The notes under the pieces are model-generated. The model had not been told where the DNA came from, searched no databases, and was given only the letters and a program-made list of their open reading frames with translations. From DATARH01 sp963773625 (GTDB lineage: Bacteria; Pseudomonadota; Alphaproteobacteria; ATCC43930; CGMCC-115725), in contig CAVZCJ010000016.1 of the NCBI GenBank assembly GCA_963773625.1, positions 248,001 to 312,000 of the forward strand: a stretch of 64,000 bases of DNA. Reading direction: 5' to 3'. Position numbers and translations under genes: made by a program. Numbering within the stretch: position 1 is the first letter of the stretch; every line of letters starts with the position of its first letter. Shown here in pieces: positions 18,728-26,414 of the stretch.

Positions 18728-20311
18728 TTAATGCTCCGGCATCCCGGCGCGAAGCAGGCCTTCGTGGAACTTTGCGCGCGCGGCGACGACGATGGGGTCG
18801 TCGTTCGGCGTCGCGCTTTCTCGTGCTTCCACGACAGCCAAGGTGTAGGGCGGGCTGGAAAACACCCGGTTGAACTCCGACAACGCCCGTGTCGCCTGTT
18901 CCGGCATATCGGCGAGCGCACAGGCGCTGACGAGATACAGGCGGTTGAACCACAGGTTCGGCCGGGTCTCGACCGATTTTCGGAACCAAGGAATAGCCTG
19001 CTGATATTCCCCGGTAAAGAAAAGCGCCCGGCCGATAATCCAGTGAAACATGCCGATCGAGGGATCGTGCGGGCTGAGCCTGATCGCCTGCTCGACGAAG
19101 GGGGGCGCTTCCGCGGGCCTGCCCACCAGCGTGAGCCCACTCCCCTTATGGGCGTAGGCAAGCGCGAAATTGCGATCGAGCTCGATGGCGCGGGTGAATG
19201 CCTCCAGAGCGGCGTGATGCTCGCCGCGGGCGCGCTGGACGATCCCCTGCGCGACATGCGCCAGTGCGTGGTTCGGGTCGATCAGTAGCGCCCTGCGAAC
19301 CGCTTCTTCCGCCTCTTGAAGTTGCTCGTCGCCGGTATCGTTCCAATTGGTCGTATAGTCCGAGGCGATCACCTCGGCCAGACGGGCCCACGTCTCGGCT
19401 GAGCTCGGATCGAGGGCGGCGGATTCTTGCAGCAGCCGCCGGGTTGCCAGCGTGTGTTCCGGCGCCACTGAGCTGTAGAACAGGCTGGTCGCGCGTAGCC
19501 TTAGATCGAGCGCGTCGGGCCGCGGCACCTGGTCCGCCCGGCGTCCCTCCGCCCTTACCACCTGAATGTTCAGCGAGGCGGCGATCCTTCCGGTGATCGC
19601 GTCCTCAAGTCCGCCGAGATCGACGAACCGGTTCTCGAAGCGGTCACCCCACAGCTGCTCGCCCGAAGTGGCGTCAAGCAGCTGAACGTTGGTTCGGATC
19701 AGGTCGCCGATGCGCGCGATGCTGCCGACGACGAGATAACGCACGCCAAGCTCTCGCCCGATCTGCCGTGGATCGAGCGAGGTTCCCTTGTAGGTGAGCG
19801 CCGTTGCCGCCGAGATCACGACAATGTCGCGCATCCGCGACAGATCGACGGTCAGATCGCTGGTCACCGCATCGGTGAAGTATTCCTGAGCGGGATCGGC
19901 GGTGGCATTGCGGAACGGCAAGACCAGAATGGATGCCCGGGGAGACGGCGCCGCATCGGCAATGAGTGGGCGCACGACCCACTGGGTGTCCTCGGCTGCT
20001 AAATGCTCTCGTACGTCGGCGATGAAACGCACACCCTTGCGCGCCACGGTGCGAATGACCGCCTGCGCCGCGCCGCTGTCACCGACCGCCCGGCGCGCCG
20101 CGTTGAGGCGCGTCGTGACAGCCGAGTCCGACACGATCCGCCCACCCCAGACGGCATCGATCAGGTCGTCGCGGGTGACGACTCGGTCTCGGTTTCGCAC
20201 GAGGTAGACCAGGAGGTCGAAAACCTGCGGCTCGACCGCGACCTGCTCGCCGCCGCGGCGCAATTCCTGGCGGTCCACGTCCAGCAAATGTTCGCCAAAT
20301 TCGAACCGCAC
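18728..20311 (-). CDS. Winged-helix / TolB-like / TPR transcriptional regulator
   Basis: 527 residues in three parts. Residues 1-100 form an OmpR/CadC-type winged helix (FEFGEHLLDVDRQELRR, PQVFDLLVYLVRNRDRVVTRDDL, VTTRLNAARRAVGD, IRTVARKGVRF). Residues about 125-260 are a TolB-N-like domain (SILVLPFRNATADPAQEYFTDAVTSDL). The rest is TPR helices. This layout, often annotated adenylate-cyclase-like or CadC-like, is common in alphaproteobacteria; it has no membrane span, so it should be cytosolic. It is divergent from the TauE/SafE permease across 148 bp and may control it. The shorter paralogue follows 84 bp downstream. Confidence 0.85.
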   Translation of the reverse strand: MRFEFGEHLLDVDRQELRRGGEQVAVEPQVFDLLVYLVRNRDRVVTRDDLIDAVWGGRIVSDSAVTTRLNAARRAVGDSGAAQAVIRTVARKGVRFIADVREHLAAEDTQWVVRPLIADAAPSPRASILVLPFRNATADPAQEYFTDAVTSDLTVDLSRMRDIVVISAATALTYKGTSLDPRQIGRELGVRYLVVGSIARIGDLIRTNVQLLDATSGEQLWGDRFENRFVDLGGLEDAITGRIAASLNIQVVRAEGRRADQVPRPDALDLRLRATSLFYSSVAPEHTLATRRLLQESAALDPSSAETWARLAEVIASDYTTNWNDTGDEQLQEAEEAVRRALLIDPNHALAHVAQGIVQRARGEHHAALEAFTRAIELDRNFALAYAHKGSGLTLVGRPAEAPPFVEQAIRLSPHDPSIGMFHWIIGRALFFTGEYQQAIPWFRKSVETRPNLWFNRLYLVSACALADMPEQATRALSEFNRVFSSPPYTLAVVEARESATPNDDPIVVAARAKFHEGLLRAGMPEH

Positions 20312-20459
20312 GATCCTCTCCGGTCTCGACCGCCGTGATCGTAAGGAAAAGACAAGCTTGTCTTAAGGGTAAATCAACGCCGCCTTCAAGTATCGGGTCA
20401 AGCGACCCGCCATGCTTCTCCCACCAACGGCCCCGACGCCGGAAAATAAGGAGAGCGGC

Positions 20460-21377
20460 ATGCGCACAATCGCCCTAAGAAGACCGTCTGTCGCCATTCC
20501 CGCCATTGTCCTTCTGGCGCTCGCTTGCGTCGAGATGACGCCCGCGGCGAGGCAGTTTGCCACTGTCGCGGTACAGGCGTTCCATAGCTTTGTTTCGAGT
20601 TCGCGACATCCCGGCGCAATGGGCATCGGCGGCGTCATTTTCGTCGCGCTCGTCCTGTTCCTTGCCGGGGTGGTCAGTGGGCTCGCCGGTTTCGCCTTTT
20701 CCGCCGTCGCCGCTTGCATCGTCTGGCTGCTGCCGCCGCTGCAGGCGGTACCGCTGATCATGCTCTTGTCGGCCTGCAACCAGCTCCTGTCGATGGGCAA
20801 GTTGCGGCAGGAGATGACGCTGCGGAGCACCGCCGAGCGCGAAGGGGCGCTGCCCTATATCGTCGGTGGCATCGCCGGCGTGCCGATCGGCGTCGAGTTG
20901 CTGCGCACCCTTCCGGCAGATCTTTTTTCCGCCGGCCTTGGCGCGTTTCTTGTCGCCTACGCCCTACTGATGCTGTTGATACCGAGCGCCCTGCGCATCC
21001 GCATGTCGGGCACGAAGGCAGCTGCCGCGGTTGGCGCCCTGGGCGGCATCGCGGGCGGCTTTTCCGGCTTTGGCGCTTCGGTGCTGGTCGTCTATCTGGG
21101 GCTGCGCGGCGTCGGCAAGTCCGCAACCCGGGGGATCACCCAGCCCTACATTTTCACCATGCAGCTGGCGTCGCTGGGGGTGCTCGCCCTCACCGCCTCC
21201 TCGATCTTCAACGTCTTCTTCTGGTTCTTGTGGGCGCTGACGCTGCCCGCCGTCCTGCTTGGATCGGGTACTGGCGTCGCTCTCTATCGCCGGCTCAGCG
21301 ACACGAATTTTCGCCGCGCCGTCCTGATCTTACTCATCGTCTCAGGCGCGAGCCTGCTGGCCAAGGCCGTGGTTTGA
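20460..21377 (+). CDS. TauE/SafE-family membrane permease
   Basis: 305 residues with about 8 hydrophobic spans. The family repeats are visible: FLAGVVSGLAGFAFSAVAACIVWLL and GALGGIAGGFSGFGASVLVVYLG, the duplicated G-rich motifs of TauE/SafE proteins. Members export or import sulfite, sulfoacetate or other small organic anions. Start is ATG 20460 with AAGGAGAG upstream. An extra N-terminal span (VAIPAIVLLALACVEM) precedes the first repeat. It is transcribed away from the winged-helix/TPR regulator. Confidence 0.83.
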   Translation: MRTIALRRPSVAIPAIVLLALACVEMTPAARQFATVAVQAFHSFVSSSRHPGAMGIGGVIFVALVLFLAGVVSGLAGFAFSAVAACIVWLLPPLQAVPLIMLLSACNQLLSMGKLRQEMTLRSTAEREGALPYIVGGIAGVPIGVELLRTLPADLFSAGLGAFLVAYALLMLLIPSALRIRMSGTKAAAAVGALGGIAGGFSGFGASVLVVYLGLRGVGKSATRGITQPYIFTMQLASLGVLALTASSIFNVFFWFLWALTLPAVLLGSGTGVALYRRLSDTNFRRAVLILLIVSGASLLAKAVV

Positions 21378-21415
21378 CGGCGCGGTCAGCAACCCCGAAC
21401 TCCGAGGACTGAACA

Positions 21416-21634
21416 ATGCGTATGAACATACAATCTCAATGGATCGCCGAGGCGGAAGCTCGCTGCCTCGGCGAGACGGCGCTGAGCCAGCGGGCGCGGC
21501 AGGAGCCCCCGATCGGGGTCGTCTGGGCCGAGCCCCGCCCGCTCTGGCGCGAGTGGATGCAGAAGACACTTACTCGCCTCACTCCCACCCGATCGGGCGC
21601 GGTGGTTTCGAGGTCACGCAAACAACGCCGTTGA
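21416..21634 (+). CDS. Small hypothetical protein running into the outermost guaA repeat
   Basis: 72 residues. The first 55 (SQWIAEAEARCLGETALSQ...) look like a genuine small soluble protein with a GAGGA RBS 9 bp before the ATG. The last 18 residues are encoded by the degraded guaA-end repeat (plus-strand reading), so the original C-terminus may have been replaced when an element inserted. Family unknown. It could be cotranscribed with the TauE/SafE gene 38 bp upstream. Confidence 0.4.
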   Translation: MRMNIQSQWIAEAEARCLGETALSQRARQEPPIGVVWAEPRPLWREWMQKTLTRLTPTRSGAVVSRSRKQRR

Positions 21635-21652
21635 TGCCGCGGACCTTGCTGC
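21579..21652 (-). repeat. guaA 3'-end copy D (most degraded)
   Basis: On the minus strand it encodes KVRGINGVVCVTSKPPRPIG then WE-stop, recognisably the last residues of GMP synthase (EVRGINRVVYDVTSKPPGTI then EWE) with several substitutions. It is the copy farthest from guaA and therefore likely the oldest attachment scar. Confidence 0.7.
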
Positions 21653-21796
21653 CGAGTAGCCTCCAAACCCTCACGTTTAAATCATCAAATTTATATTTCC
21701 TGAAATTGAGTAACGAAATGTATCTCCCAACGTCACGATCTGGCCGCAAAGACAGCGCGGTCTGGATGCCGGTATCCATCGGCGGGGAGATACGAA

Positions 21797-21883
21797 ATGA
21801 TCGATACCCCAGTTATCATAATGTTTGTCACCATCGTCGGGATGTTTTTAGGAGGCTGTCTCTGGCTTGCCTGGAAAGATTAG
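21797..21883 (+). CDS. 28-residue single-span microprotein
   Basis: ATG-initiated ORF encoding a short polar start (MIDTP) followed by VIIMFVTIVGMFLGGCLWLA and a WKD tail. It is one transmembrane helix and nothing else. GGGGAG lies 10-15 bp upstream. It sits alone between guaA-end copies D and C. Such peptides can be small membrane regulators or type I toxins; no family is recognised. Similar 28-codon ORFs occur at 26998 and, less convincingly, 25416. Confidence 0.4.
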   Translation: MIDTPVIIMFVTIVGMFLGGCLWLAWKD

Positions 21884-21950
21884 CGTCATTGTGGGCATTG
21901 CCTTTTTATCCGAGAATTCCATTGCGACCGACGACGGTTAGTGCCCGGCC

Positions 21951-22013
21951 TCACTCCAACTCGATCGTGCCTGGCGGTTTGGACGTCACGTCGTAGACGA
22001 CCCGGTTGATGCC
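21951..22013 (-). repeat. guaA 3'-end copy C
   Basis: About 63 bp. The minus strand encodes GINRVVYDVTSKPPGTI then ELE-stop, one residue different from the real GuaA end (EWE). Homology to guaA stops abruptly upstream of the GINRV codons, so this is a shorter or older scar than copy B. Confidence 0.75.
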
Positions 22014-22070
22014 GATCACGCGCCAAACGGGCCAGCCGACAGTGGCTGCGGGAGCGCTCCGGTCGATGAT

Positions 22071-22424
22071 TTAGGCGTCGCCAAACAGCGCCGCGTAGCG
22101 CTCGGGTTTGAAGCCGATCTCGAGCTTGCCGTCCGCTTCGAGGACGGGTCGCTTGATCATCGAGGGCTGCTCGGCCATCAGCGCGATCGCCTTGTCCTCG
22201 GTCAGCGCCTGCCTGTCCGCCTCATCGAGCTTGCGGAACGTCGTGCCGACCCGGTTGAGTACCGTCTGCCACCCCACCGCGCGGCACCAGCGCGTGAGCT
22301 CGGCGGCCGTCACGCCTTCCTTCTTGTAGTCGTGGAAGTCATAGGCGACGCCACGCGCGCCCAGCCACTTGAAGGCCTTCTGCATCGTGTCGCAGTTCTT
22401 GATGCCGTAGATGGTGACGGGCAT
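22071..22424 (-). CDS. ArsC/Spx-family thioredoxin-fold protein (YffB-like)
   Basis: 117 residues with the ArsC-related fold: VTIYGIKNCDTMQKAFKWL (single redox Cys near residue 11), YDFHDYKKEGVTAAELTRW, TVLNRVGTTFRKLDE, and MIKRPVLEADGKLEIGFKPE. This is the YffB-like group, whose reductase role with glutathione is only proposed; it lacks the extra Cys of true arsenate reductases. It starts only about 10 bp from guaA-end copy B and lies between copies B and C, so it was either carried by an older island or was the original guaA neighbour. Confidence 0.85.
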   Translation of the reverse strand: MPVTIYGIKNCDTMQKAFKWLGARGVAYDFHDYKKEGVTAAELTRWCRAVGWQTVLNRVGTTFRKLDEADRQALTEDKAIALMAEQPSMIKRPVLEADGKLEIGFKPERYAALFGDA

Positions 22425-22433
22425 TGGCGGTCT

Positions 22434-22567
22434 TCACTCCCACTCGATCGTGCCGGGGGGTTTTGAGGTCACGTCGTAAACGACGCGATTGATGCCGCGC
22501 ACCTCGTTGATGATGCGGGTCGCGGTGCGGCCCAGCACCTCGTGCGGGAATTGGTAGTAATCGGCGG
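22434..22567 (-). repeat. guaA 3'-end copy B (displaced attachment end)
   Basis: 134 bp matching the real guaA 3' end (31062-31195) with only a handful of differences, nearly all at third codon positions. It still encodes an intact GuaA tail from ADYYQFPHEVLGRTATRI to IEWE and stop. The pattern is that of a functional gene end displaced when an island brought its own copy to guaA. Confidence 0.88.
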
Positions 22568-22627
22568 AAGCGTCTCGACCTCTATCTCGTAGGCTCGTTG
22601 TGGGTTTCGGGGCTAAGGAAGCGGAAA

Positions 22628-22653
22628 GTACCCCTAGAAGTCCCCCTACTCAA
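22628..22653. repeat. CCCCTA motifs near the distal attachment end
   Basis: Two copies of a motif (TACCCCTAG and TCCCCCTACT) lie about 60 bp inside copy B. The same motif is doubled just upstream of the integrase gene at the other end (30969-30990). They are candidate arm-type integrase sites. Confidence 0.35.
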
Positions 22654-22985
22654 CCGAGTGCTTTACCTCCGCGCGAGCGGCGCTTCGCCACTTGGTCGCT
22701 CAGTTCTGCAACGTCATGGTCGCAAACCTCTGGATCGACCCAGATGTCCGTTGTTGCCTCCGTGACATGAAAGAGGCCGACGGCACCCGCCGCCTCGTCA
22801 AAGGTCTGGAACGGGCCGTAAGCCTCGACGTCGTTGTCCGAGTAGAAGGCACCGCGATACTGCCACAAATCGACCGTGCCCGCCCCCGCGCCCGGCCCGC
22901 CGCTATCCCATTCTTGACGGCCTACCAGTCGTCCGTCCTCGCGGATCGCTTCCCAGAGATCGTCCTCTTCATCGTCAATCAACAT
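22650..22985 (-). CDS. Hypothetical acidic protein
   Basis: 111 residues, strongly acidic at the start (MLIDDEEDDLWEAIREDGR), then WQYRGAFYSDNDVEAYGPFQTFDEAAGAVGL and a polar end DVAELSDQVAKRRS. GAGGGA stands about 8 bp upstream of the chosen ATG. I do not recognise the family. It is the first complete gene inside the 8.6-kb island segment. Low-copy island genes with acidic starts are sometimes anti-restriction or DNA-mimic proteins, but nothing here proves it. Confidence 0.5.
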   Translation of the reverse strand: MLIDDEEDDLWEAIREDGRLVGRQEWDSGGPGAGAGTVDLWQYRGAFYSDNDVEAYGPFQTFDEAAGAVGLFHVTEATTDIWVDPEVCDHDVAELSDQVAKRRSRGGKALG

Positions 22986-22995
22986 CGCGGTTCCC

Positions 22996-23376
22996 TCAGA
23001 AGCAGCGTGTGGCGAACGATCCATCCCCTACGGGGACGCTGAGGCAGCGATCTGGCTGCGCAGCTTGGGTAGAGACTGCGGGGAGCATCAGGTCTACGGC
23101 CTTGCAGTATCCGATATTTCCCGCCTGACAGAGTTTGAGGGCCTGGAGGTACAGAGCCACCTGGGTCTGGTCTAGTACCCACGGAAACCACTGCTTGGCG
23201 AAGGCGATGCCGCTCCCAGGAGGAGCCTGGGCAGCAGCAGGCCCGGCACTCAGGACAGTGATCGCCAAGGCACCCAACCCGGTACTTATCCGACTTCTCC
23301 ATGAGACATGAACTGGACTGGACTTGCTCCGGAAAAGTGGAGAGTTCCCTGTGAGCAATGAGGAACTCGATGACAC
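22996..23376 (-). CDS. Small secreted protein with 5' end replaced by an IS3 element
   Basis: The readable frame is 126 codons, but the first 19 or so lie inside the left end of the IS3 element. The native part begins about SRISTGLGALAITVLSAGPA, a signal peptide ending AAAQA, then a mature part FAKQWFPWVLDQTQVALYLQ, LCQAGNIGYCKAVDLMLPAV and PVGDGSFATRCF with four Cys. The original start codon seems lost to the insertion; the present GTG is inside the IS. Function unknown. Confidence 0.45.
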   Translation of the reverse strand: MSSSSSLLTGNSPLFRSKSSPVHVSWRSRISTGLGALAITVLSAGPAAAQAPPGSGIAFAKQWFPWVLDQTQVALYLQALKLCQAGNIGYCKAVDLMLPAVSTQAAQPDRCLSVPVGDGSFATRCF

Positions 23377-24552
23377 AGCAACGACGGTTTACGAAGGAGT
23401 TTGCGGAAGAAGCGGTCCGCCTGGTGCAAACCAGCGGGCGGACGCAGCGCGAGATCGCCAGTGATCTTGGGATTGGCCTATCGACGCTGGCCCGCTGGAT
23501 CGGGCGGAGCCGGGATCGGCAGGCTGTCGACCCAATGGCAACGCAGAGCGATATCACGGCGGAGCTGAAGCGGCTGCGCCGGGAGAACGAGATCCTTCGC
23601 CAGGAGCGGGACATCCTGAAGAAGGCCACCGCTTTTTTCGCCCGGGAGGGAAGTCGATGAGGTTCACGCTCATCGATGGGGCGAAAGCGCAATTCCCCGT
23701 CTATCGCCTGTGCCGGATGCTCGGTGTCAGCCAAAGCGGCTATTTCGCCTGGAGAGGTCGGCTGGCCTGCCGCCGCCAACGCGACGACATGGTGTTGCTG
23801 GCGCATGTCCGGTCGGCCTTTGCTCTGTCGAACGGCACCTATGGCAGTCCCCGAATGACGCGGGAACTGCGGGATATCGGCCTCACGGTCGGTCGCCGCC
23901 GGATCGCTCGACTGATGCGCGACAACGGCCTGCGGGCACGGCAGAGGCGGCGGTTCAAACGAACCACCGACAGCCATCACGCCTGGCCGGTCGCGCCCAA
24001 CCTGCTCGATCAGGACTTCACGGCAACGGAGCCCGACAAGAAGTGGGGCGCCGACATCTCCTATGTCTGGACCCGCGAAGGTTGGTTGTACCTCGCCGTC
24101 GTCATCGACCTGTTCGCACGCCGGGTCGTCGGTTGGGCGACCGGCGATCGGCTGCATCGCGACCTGGCCCTCGCCGCTCTGCGCAAAGCCCTGGCCATGC
24201 GCCGTCCGGCAGCAGGGCTGATCCACCACTCGGATCGCGGCAGCCAGTATTGCTCAATCGATTATCAGGCCGAACTGCGCAGGCACGGCATCCTGATCTC
24301 GATGTCCGGCAAGGGAAATTGTTACGACAACGCCATGGTTGAGACGTTCTTCAAGACCCTGAAATCCGAGCTCGTCTGGCGCACCGTCTTCTACACCCGC
24401 CAAGAAGCCGACCAGGCCATTGGCCGCTACATCGACGGGTTCTACAATCCCGTTCGGCGCCATTCTGCCCTCGACTTCACAAGCCCGGCTCAGTTCGAAA
24501 AAAACGACCGCCAAATGAGCCAATGCCTCTCCACTAAAGCGGGGCAAGTCCA
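23319..24552 (+). mobile_element. IS3-family insertion sequence, complete
   Basis: 1,234 bp bounded by imperfect 26-bp inverted repeats: 23319-23344 (TGGACTTGCTCCGG...) and 24527-24552 (its complement ending ...GGGGCAAGTCCA). Ends start TG and finish CA as in the IS3 family. It holds orfA and orfB with a 4-bp overlap. I see no target duplication, so a flank may have been rearranged. Confidence 0.82.
23358..23660 (+). CDS. IS3-family transposase OrfA (HTH subunit)
   Basis: 100 residues: a helix-turn-helix RRFTKEFAEEAVRLVQTSGR, REIASDLGIGLSTLARWIGR, followed by a leucine-zipper-like coiled coil ITAELKRLRRENEILRQERD and ILKKATAFFA, the standard end of OrfA. It recognises the IS ends and regulates transposition. 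It overlaps OrfB by ATGA at 23657-23660; a fused OrfAB by -1 frameshifting is usual in the family, but I see no obvious A-rich slippery heptamer. Confidence 0.9.
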   Translation: MRNSMTQQRRFTKEFAEEAVRLVQTSGRTQREIASDLGIGLSTLARWIGRSRDRQAVDPMATQSDITAELKRLRRENEILRQERDILKKATAFFAREGSR

Positions 24553-24583
24553 CCCATCTTCCGGACCGCCAGTACGCTACTAA
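23657..24583 (+). CDS. IS3-family transposase OrfB (DDE integrase core)
   Basis: 308 residues with an HTH_21 helix pair (SPRMTRELRDIGLTVGRRRI) and the rve catalytic core: KWGADISYVWTREG (first Asp), LIHHSDRGSQYCS (second Asp), GNCYDNAMVETFFKTLKSEL (Glu). All three catalytic residues are present and the frame is open, so the element could still be active. The last ten or so codons run past the right inverted repeat into flanking DNA. Confidence 0.92.
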   Translation: MRFTLIDGAKAQFPVYRLCRMLGVSQSGYFAWRGRLACRRQRDDMVLLAHVRSAFALSNGTYGSPRMTRELRDIGLTVGRRRIARLMRDNGLRARQRRRFKRTTDSHHAWPVAPNLLDQDFTATEPDKKWGADISYVWTREGWLYLAVVIDLFARRVVGWATGDRLHRDLALAALRKALAMRRPAAGLIHHSDRGSQYCSIDYQAELRRHGILISMSGKGNCYDNAMVETFFKTLKSELVWRTVFYTRQEADQAIGRYIDGFYNPVRRHSALDFTSPAQFEKNDRQMSQCLSTKAGQVHPSSGPPVRY

Positions 24584-24710
24584 CCAATTGTGACGCTCGT
24601 CTATCAAATTCGCTGCTGTCTCAAGTATATCTTGGCCCGACGAACGCTGGCTTTGCCCTTGGCCGAATAAATGACCGTTTTCGGCGCAAAGCGGCCGGAG
24701 ATCAGCGGCG

Positions 24711-24920
24711 TTAATACTCCCGCGCCAGGTCGATCTGTTGCAAGAGGCCGCGGCCGGCCTCGATGCTGTTGACGTTGGCGGCGATCTCGGTGACCAGCTG
24801 CGCGACCGTCGGGCGGCGCGCGACATGCGGCATCACCGTGACCTTGGGGTGCGTCCATAGCGGGCTTTCCGGCGGCAGCGGCTCGGGCTTCAGCGCGTCG
24901 AGCGGGGTGACGCTGGGCAT
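24711..24920 (-). pseudogene. C-terminal fragment of a D-2-hydroxyacid dehydrogenase
   Basis: The minus-strand frame reads ALKPEPLPPESPLWTHPKVT then VMPHVARRPTVAQLVTEIAA and ends LLQQIDLAREY-stop. This is the conserved end of glyoxylate/hydroxypyruvate reductase-like enzymes (EPLP..SPLW.HP.V...PH, with the catalytic His). The NAD-binding and substrate domains are absent. It is debris left by rearrangement inside the island. Confidence 0.7.
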
Positions 24921-25381
24921 TGCAGGCAGCCTGTCGTGGGGTGGTACGGAAGGCCGTCGGTGATCAGTGCCCCCCGTGCAACATCTACATCATCGCCAGG
25001 GCGGGCTCGGGGCTACCACAAATCCTTCCTCGAATTTTTCCTGGCTGCCGGATCGAGCCTTGGGAGCCATCACCGCCGCGTCTTCGAGGGAAACCAGCCG
25101 AGGCGCTCCAATTCATCAAGACCTGGTTTGCCGACGACCACGCCGGGCTACTGCGGGTCAAGCTGGTCATGGATGCCATCGGTGAGAGCAGCCGAGCCAA
25201 TTTCAACAAGAACGTCCGCAAGCACCCAGGCTTCAGGCTGCATCTCGGGAAAGAAGGCTTCTACGAGGAGCGGAGTGCGAGCGGTTTGAGTTGTCGGGGC
25301 TTTCGCCAAGAGCTGGAGGACGAGCCACCCTCAGCGGCCATCTTCCTGAATGATGGTCCTGCGGTCAGACCGAGCCGTTGA
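24920..25381 (+). CDS. Doubtful ORF with one protein-like segment
   Basis: 153 codons. Only the middle looks protein-like: AEALQFIKTWFADDHAGLLR, VKLVMDAIGESSRANFNKNV and RKHPGFRLHLGKEGFYEE, which has a winged-helix feel (two helices, basic recognition helix, beta-wing). The parts before and after look frameshifted or random. It may be the remnant of a DNA-binding island protein. I do not recognise a family. Confidence 0.28.
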   Translation: MQAACRGVVRKAVGDQCPPCNIYIIARAGSGLPQILPRIFPGCRIEPWEPSPPRLRGKPAEALQFIKTWFADDHAGLLRVKLVMDAIGESSRANFNKNVRKHPGFRLHLGKEGFYEERSASGLSCRGFRQELEDEPPSAAIFLNDGPAVRPSR

Positions 25382-25415
25382 CGGCGAAGAAGCTGGCGAG
25401 GCCCGAAGGGGTCAA

Positions 25416-25502
25416 CTATCCCCAGATCAGGTACATCACCGCCCATGCGCTGGTGAACACGACGATAAAGCACATCGACAGGGCGTTACGAGATAATGGC
25501 AT
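25416..25502 (-). CDS. Possible 28-residue single-span microprotein
   Basis: ATG to TAG encoding a basic start (MPLSRNALSM) then CFIVVFTSAWAVMYLIWG, one hydrophobic helix. No clear RBS is present, so translation is uncertain. It is noted because two further 28-codon membrane ORFs occur in the same zone. Confidence 0.25.
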   Translation of the reverse strand: MPLSRNALSMCFIVVFTSAWAVMYLIWG

Positions 25503-25590
25503 TGGGGGTACTCATTACGGTAACCGACAGCTGGGGTAGCCGACAGCATTACCTATCGTGACGAACGCCAGTCAGCCCGCCTTGATCCAG

Positions 25591-25789
25591 ATCAGTTCCT
25601 TCGGCCCGGGCCTTCGCTCACATCGAGCGTCCCTGCGGTCACACCGAGCTGTTGACGGCGAAGATGATGGAGACCGATGGCGTCCGGCCGGAGCAGAAGG
25701 TGGTTGATCTCGGGAAGCGGATGCGATGCCGGGAGTGCGACGAGCGAGGACAGGCGGTGGTGTCGATCAGGTGGGCAAATAAGCTATAG
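25591..25789 (+). pseudogene. Remnant of a small zinc-ribbon protein
   Basis: One frame reads AFAHIERPCGHTELLTAKMM, then PEQKVVDLGKRMRCRECDER and ends WANKL-stop. The CxH...CxxC pattern and LGKRMRC.EC resemble small zinc-ribbon proteins common on alphaproteobacterial mobile DNA. No start codon with RBS is seen upstream. A second, shorter relic of the same sequence (CGQTEPLTAKK) lies at about 25360, so the gene was probably duplicated and then eroded. Confidence 0.4.
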
Positions 25790-25826
25790 TTGCTCTCCTG
25801 CCGCGCGCGACGAAGAGGGGACGTCG

Positions 25827-26342
25827 GTGGCTCGATCCAAAATGAGACGCAACCCGGCGGCGTTCGGACGCGGCACCGGCGTGCCTCATCCCGTTGACGT
25901 CCATGTCGGCAAGCGCATCCGGTTGCAGCGGCTACTGCTCGGAATGAACCAGGACACCCTTGGCAAGGCCCTCGGGCTGAGCTTCCAGCAGGTGCAGAAA
26001 TACGAGAAGGGCGCCAATCGGGTCAGCGCCTCTCGCCTCGCCGAGATGGCCACGGTTTTGGGCGTGCCGATCCCGTTCTTTTTCAGCGGCCTCTCCGCGC
26101 CTGATAATACCCTCAGCACCGAAGATCGGCAGTGGCAAGAGTGGACGGAACACGGTGAGACGATTGAGCTGATCCGTTGTTACCACGCAATTCCCGACGA
26201 TGGGGTACGTCAGCAATTCCTCGATCTGATCAAGACGATAGCTGGAGCGTCGACGGACCCACGTAAGACGGGTGAGGAGGTGTCTTACCTTCGTGAACCC
26301 GGGGCACCACGACGAACCGGCGCCGTTGATTGGGGGTCGTGA
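25827..26342 (+). CDS. XRE-family helix-turn-helix regulator
   Basis: 171 residues from GTG 25827 (GAGGGG 9-14 bp upstream; an ATG at 25842 is an alternative). An HTH_3 domain spans residues about 25-80: VGKRIRLQRLLLGMNQDTLG, KALGLSFQQVQKYEKGANRV, SASRLAEMATVLGVPIPFFF. The C-terminal part, ELIRCYHAIPDDGVRQQFLD, is the tail typical of alphaproteobacterial regulators of this kind. The end (REPGAPRRTG...) looks frame-altered. It may repress island genes. Confidence 0.8.
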   Translation: MARSKMRRNPAAFGRGTGVPHPVDVHVGKRIRLQRLLLGMNQDTLGKALGLSFQQVQKYEKGANRVSASRLAEMATVLGVPIPFFFSGLSAPDNTLSTEDRQWQEWTEHGETIELIRCYHAIPDDGVRQQFLDLIKTIAGASTDPRKTGEEVSYLREPGAPRRTGAVDWGS

Positions 26343-26414
26343 CGCGCCACCCGGGCGCCGCGAGCAGAGCCTTCCGCAGCGGCGAACTGCGCGGCCATCT
26401 GGTATCATCGACCG

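Noticed and set aside
21579..22567. guaA-end repeats as assembly duplication
   Set aside because: The copies differ by many, mostly silent, substitutions and are of different lengths, so they are diverged sequences, not repeated reads.
23640..23670. Programmed -1 frameshift site joining IS3 OrfA and OrfB
   Set aside because: No A-rich slippery heptamer or strong downstream hairpin is evident; the ATGA overlap suggests re-initiation, though this cannot be excluded.
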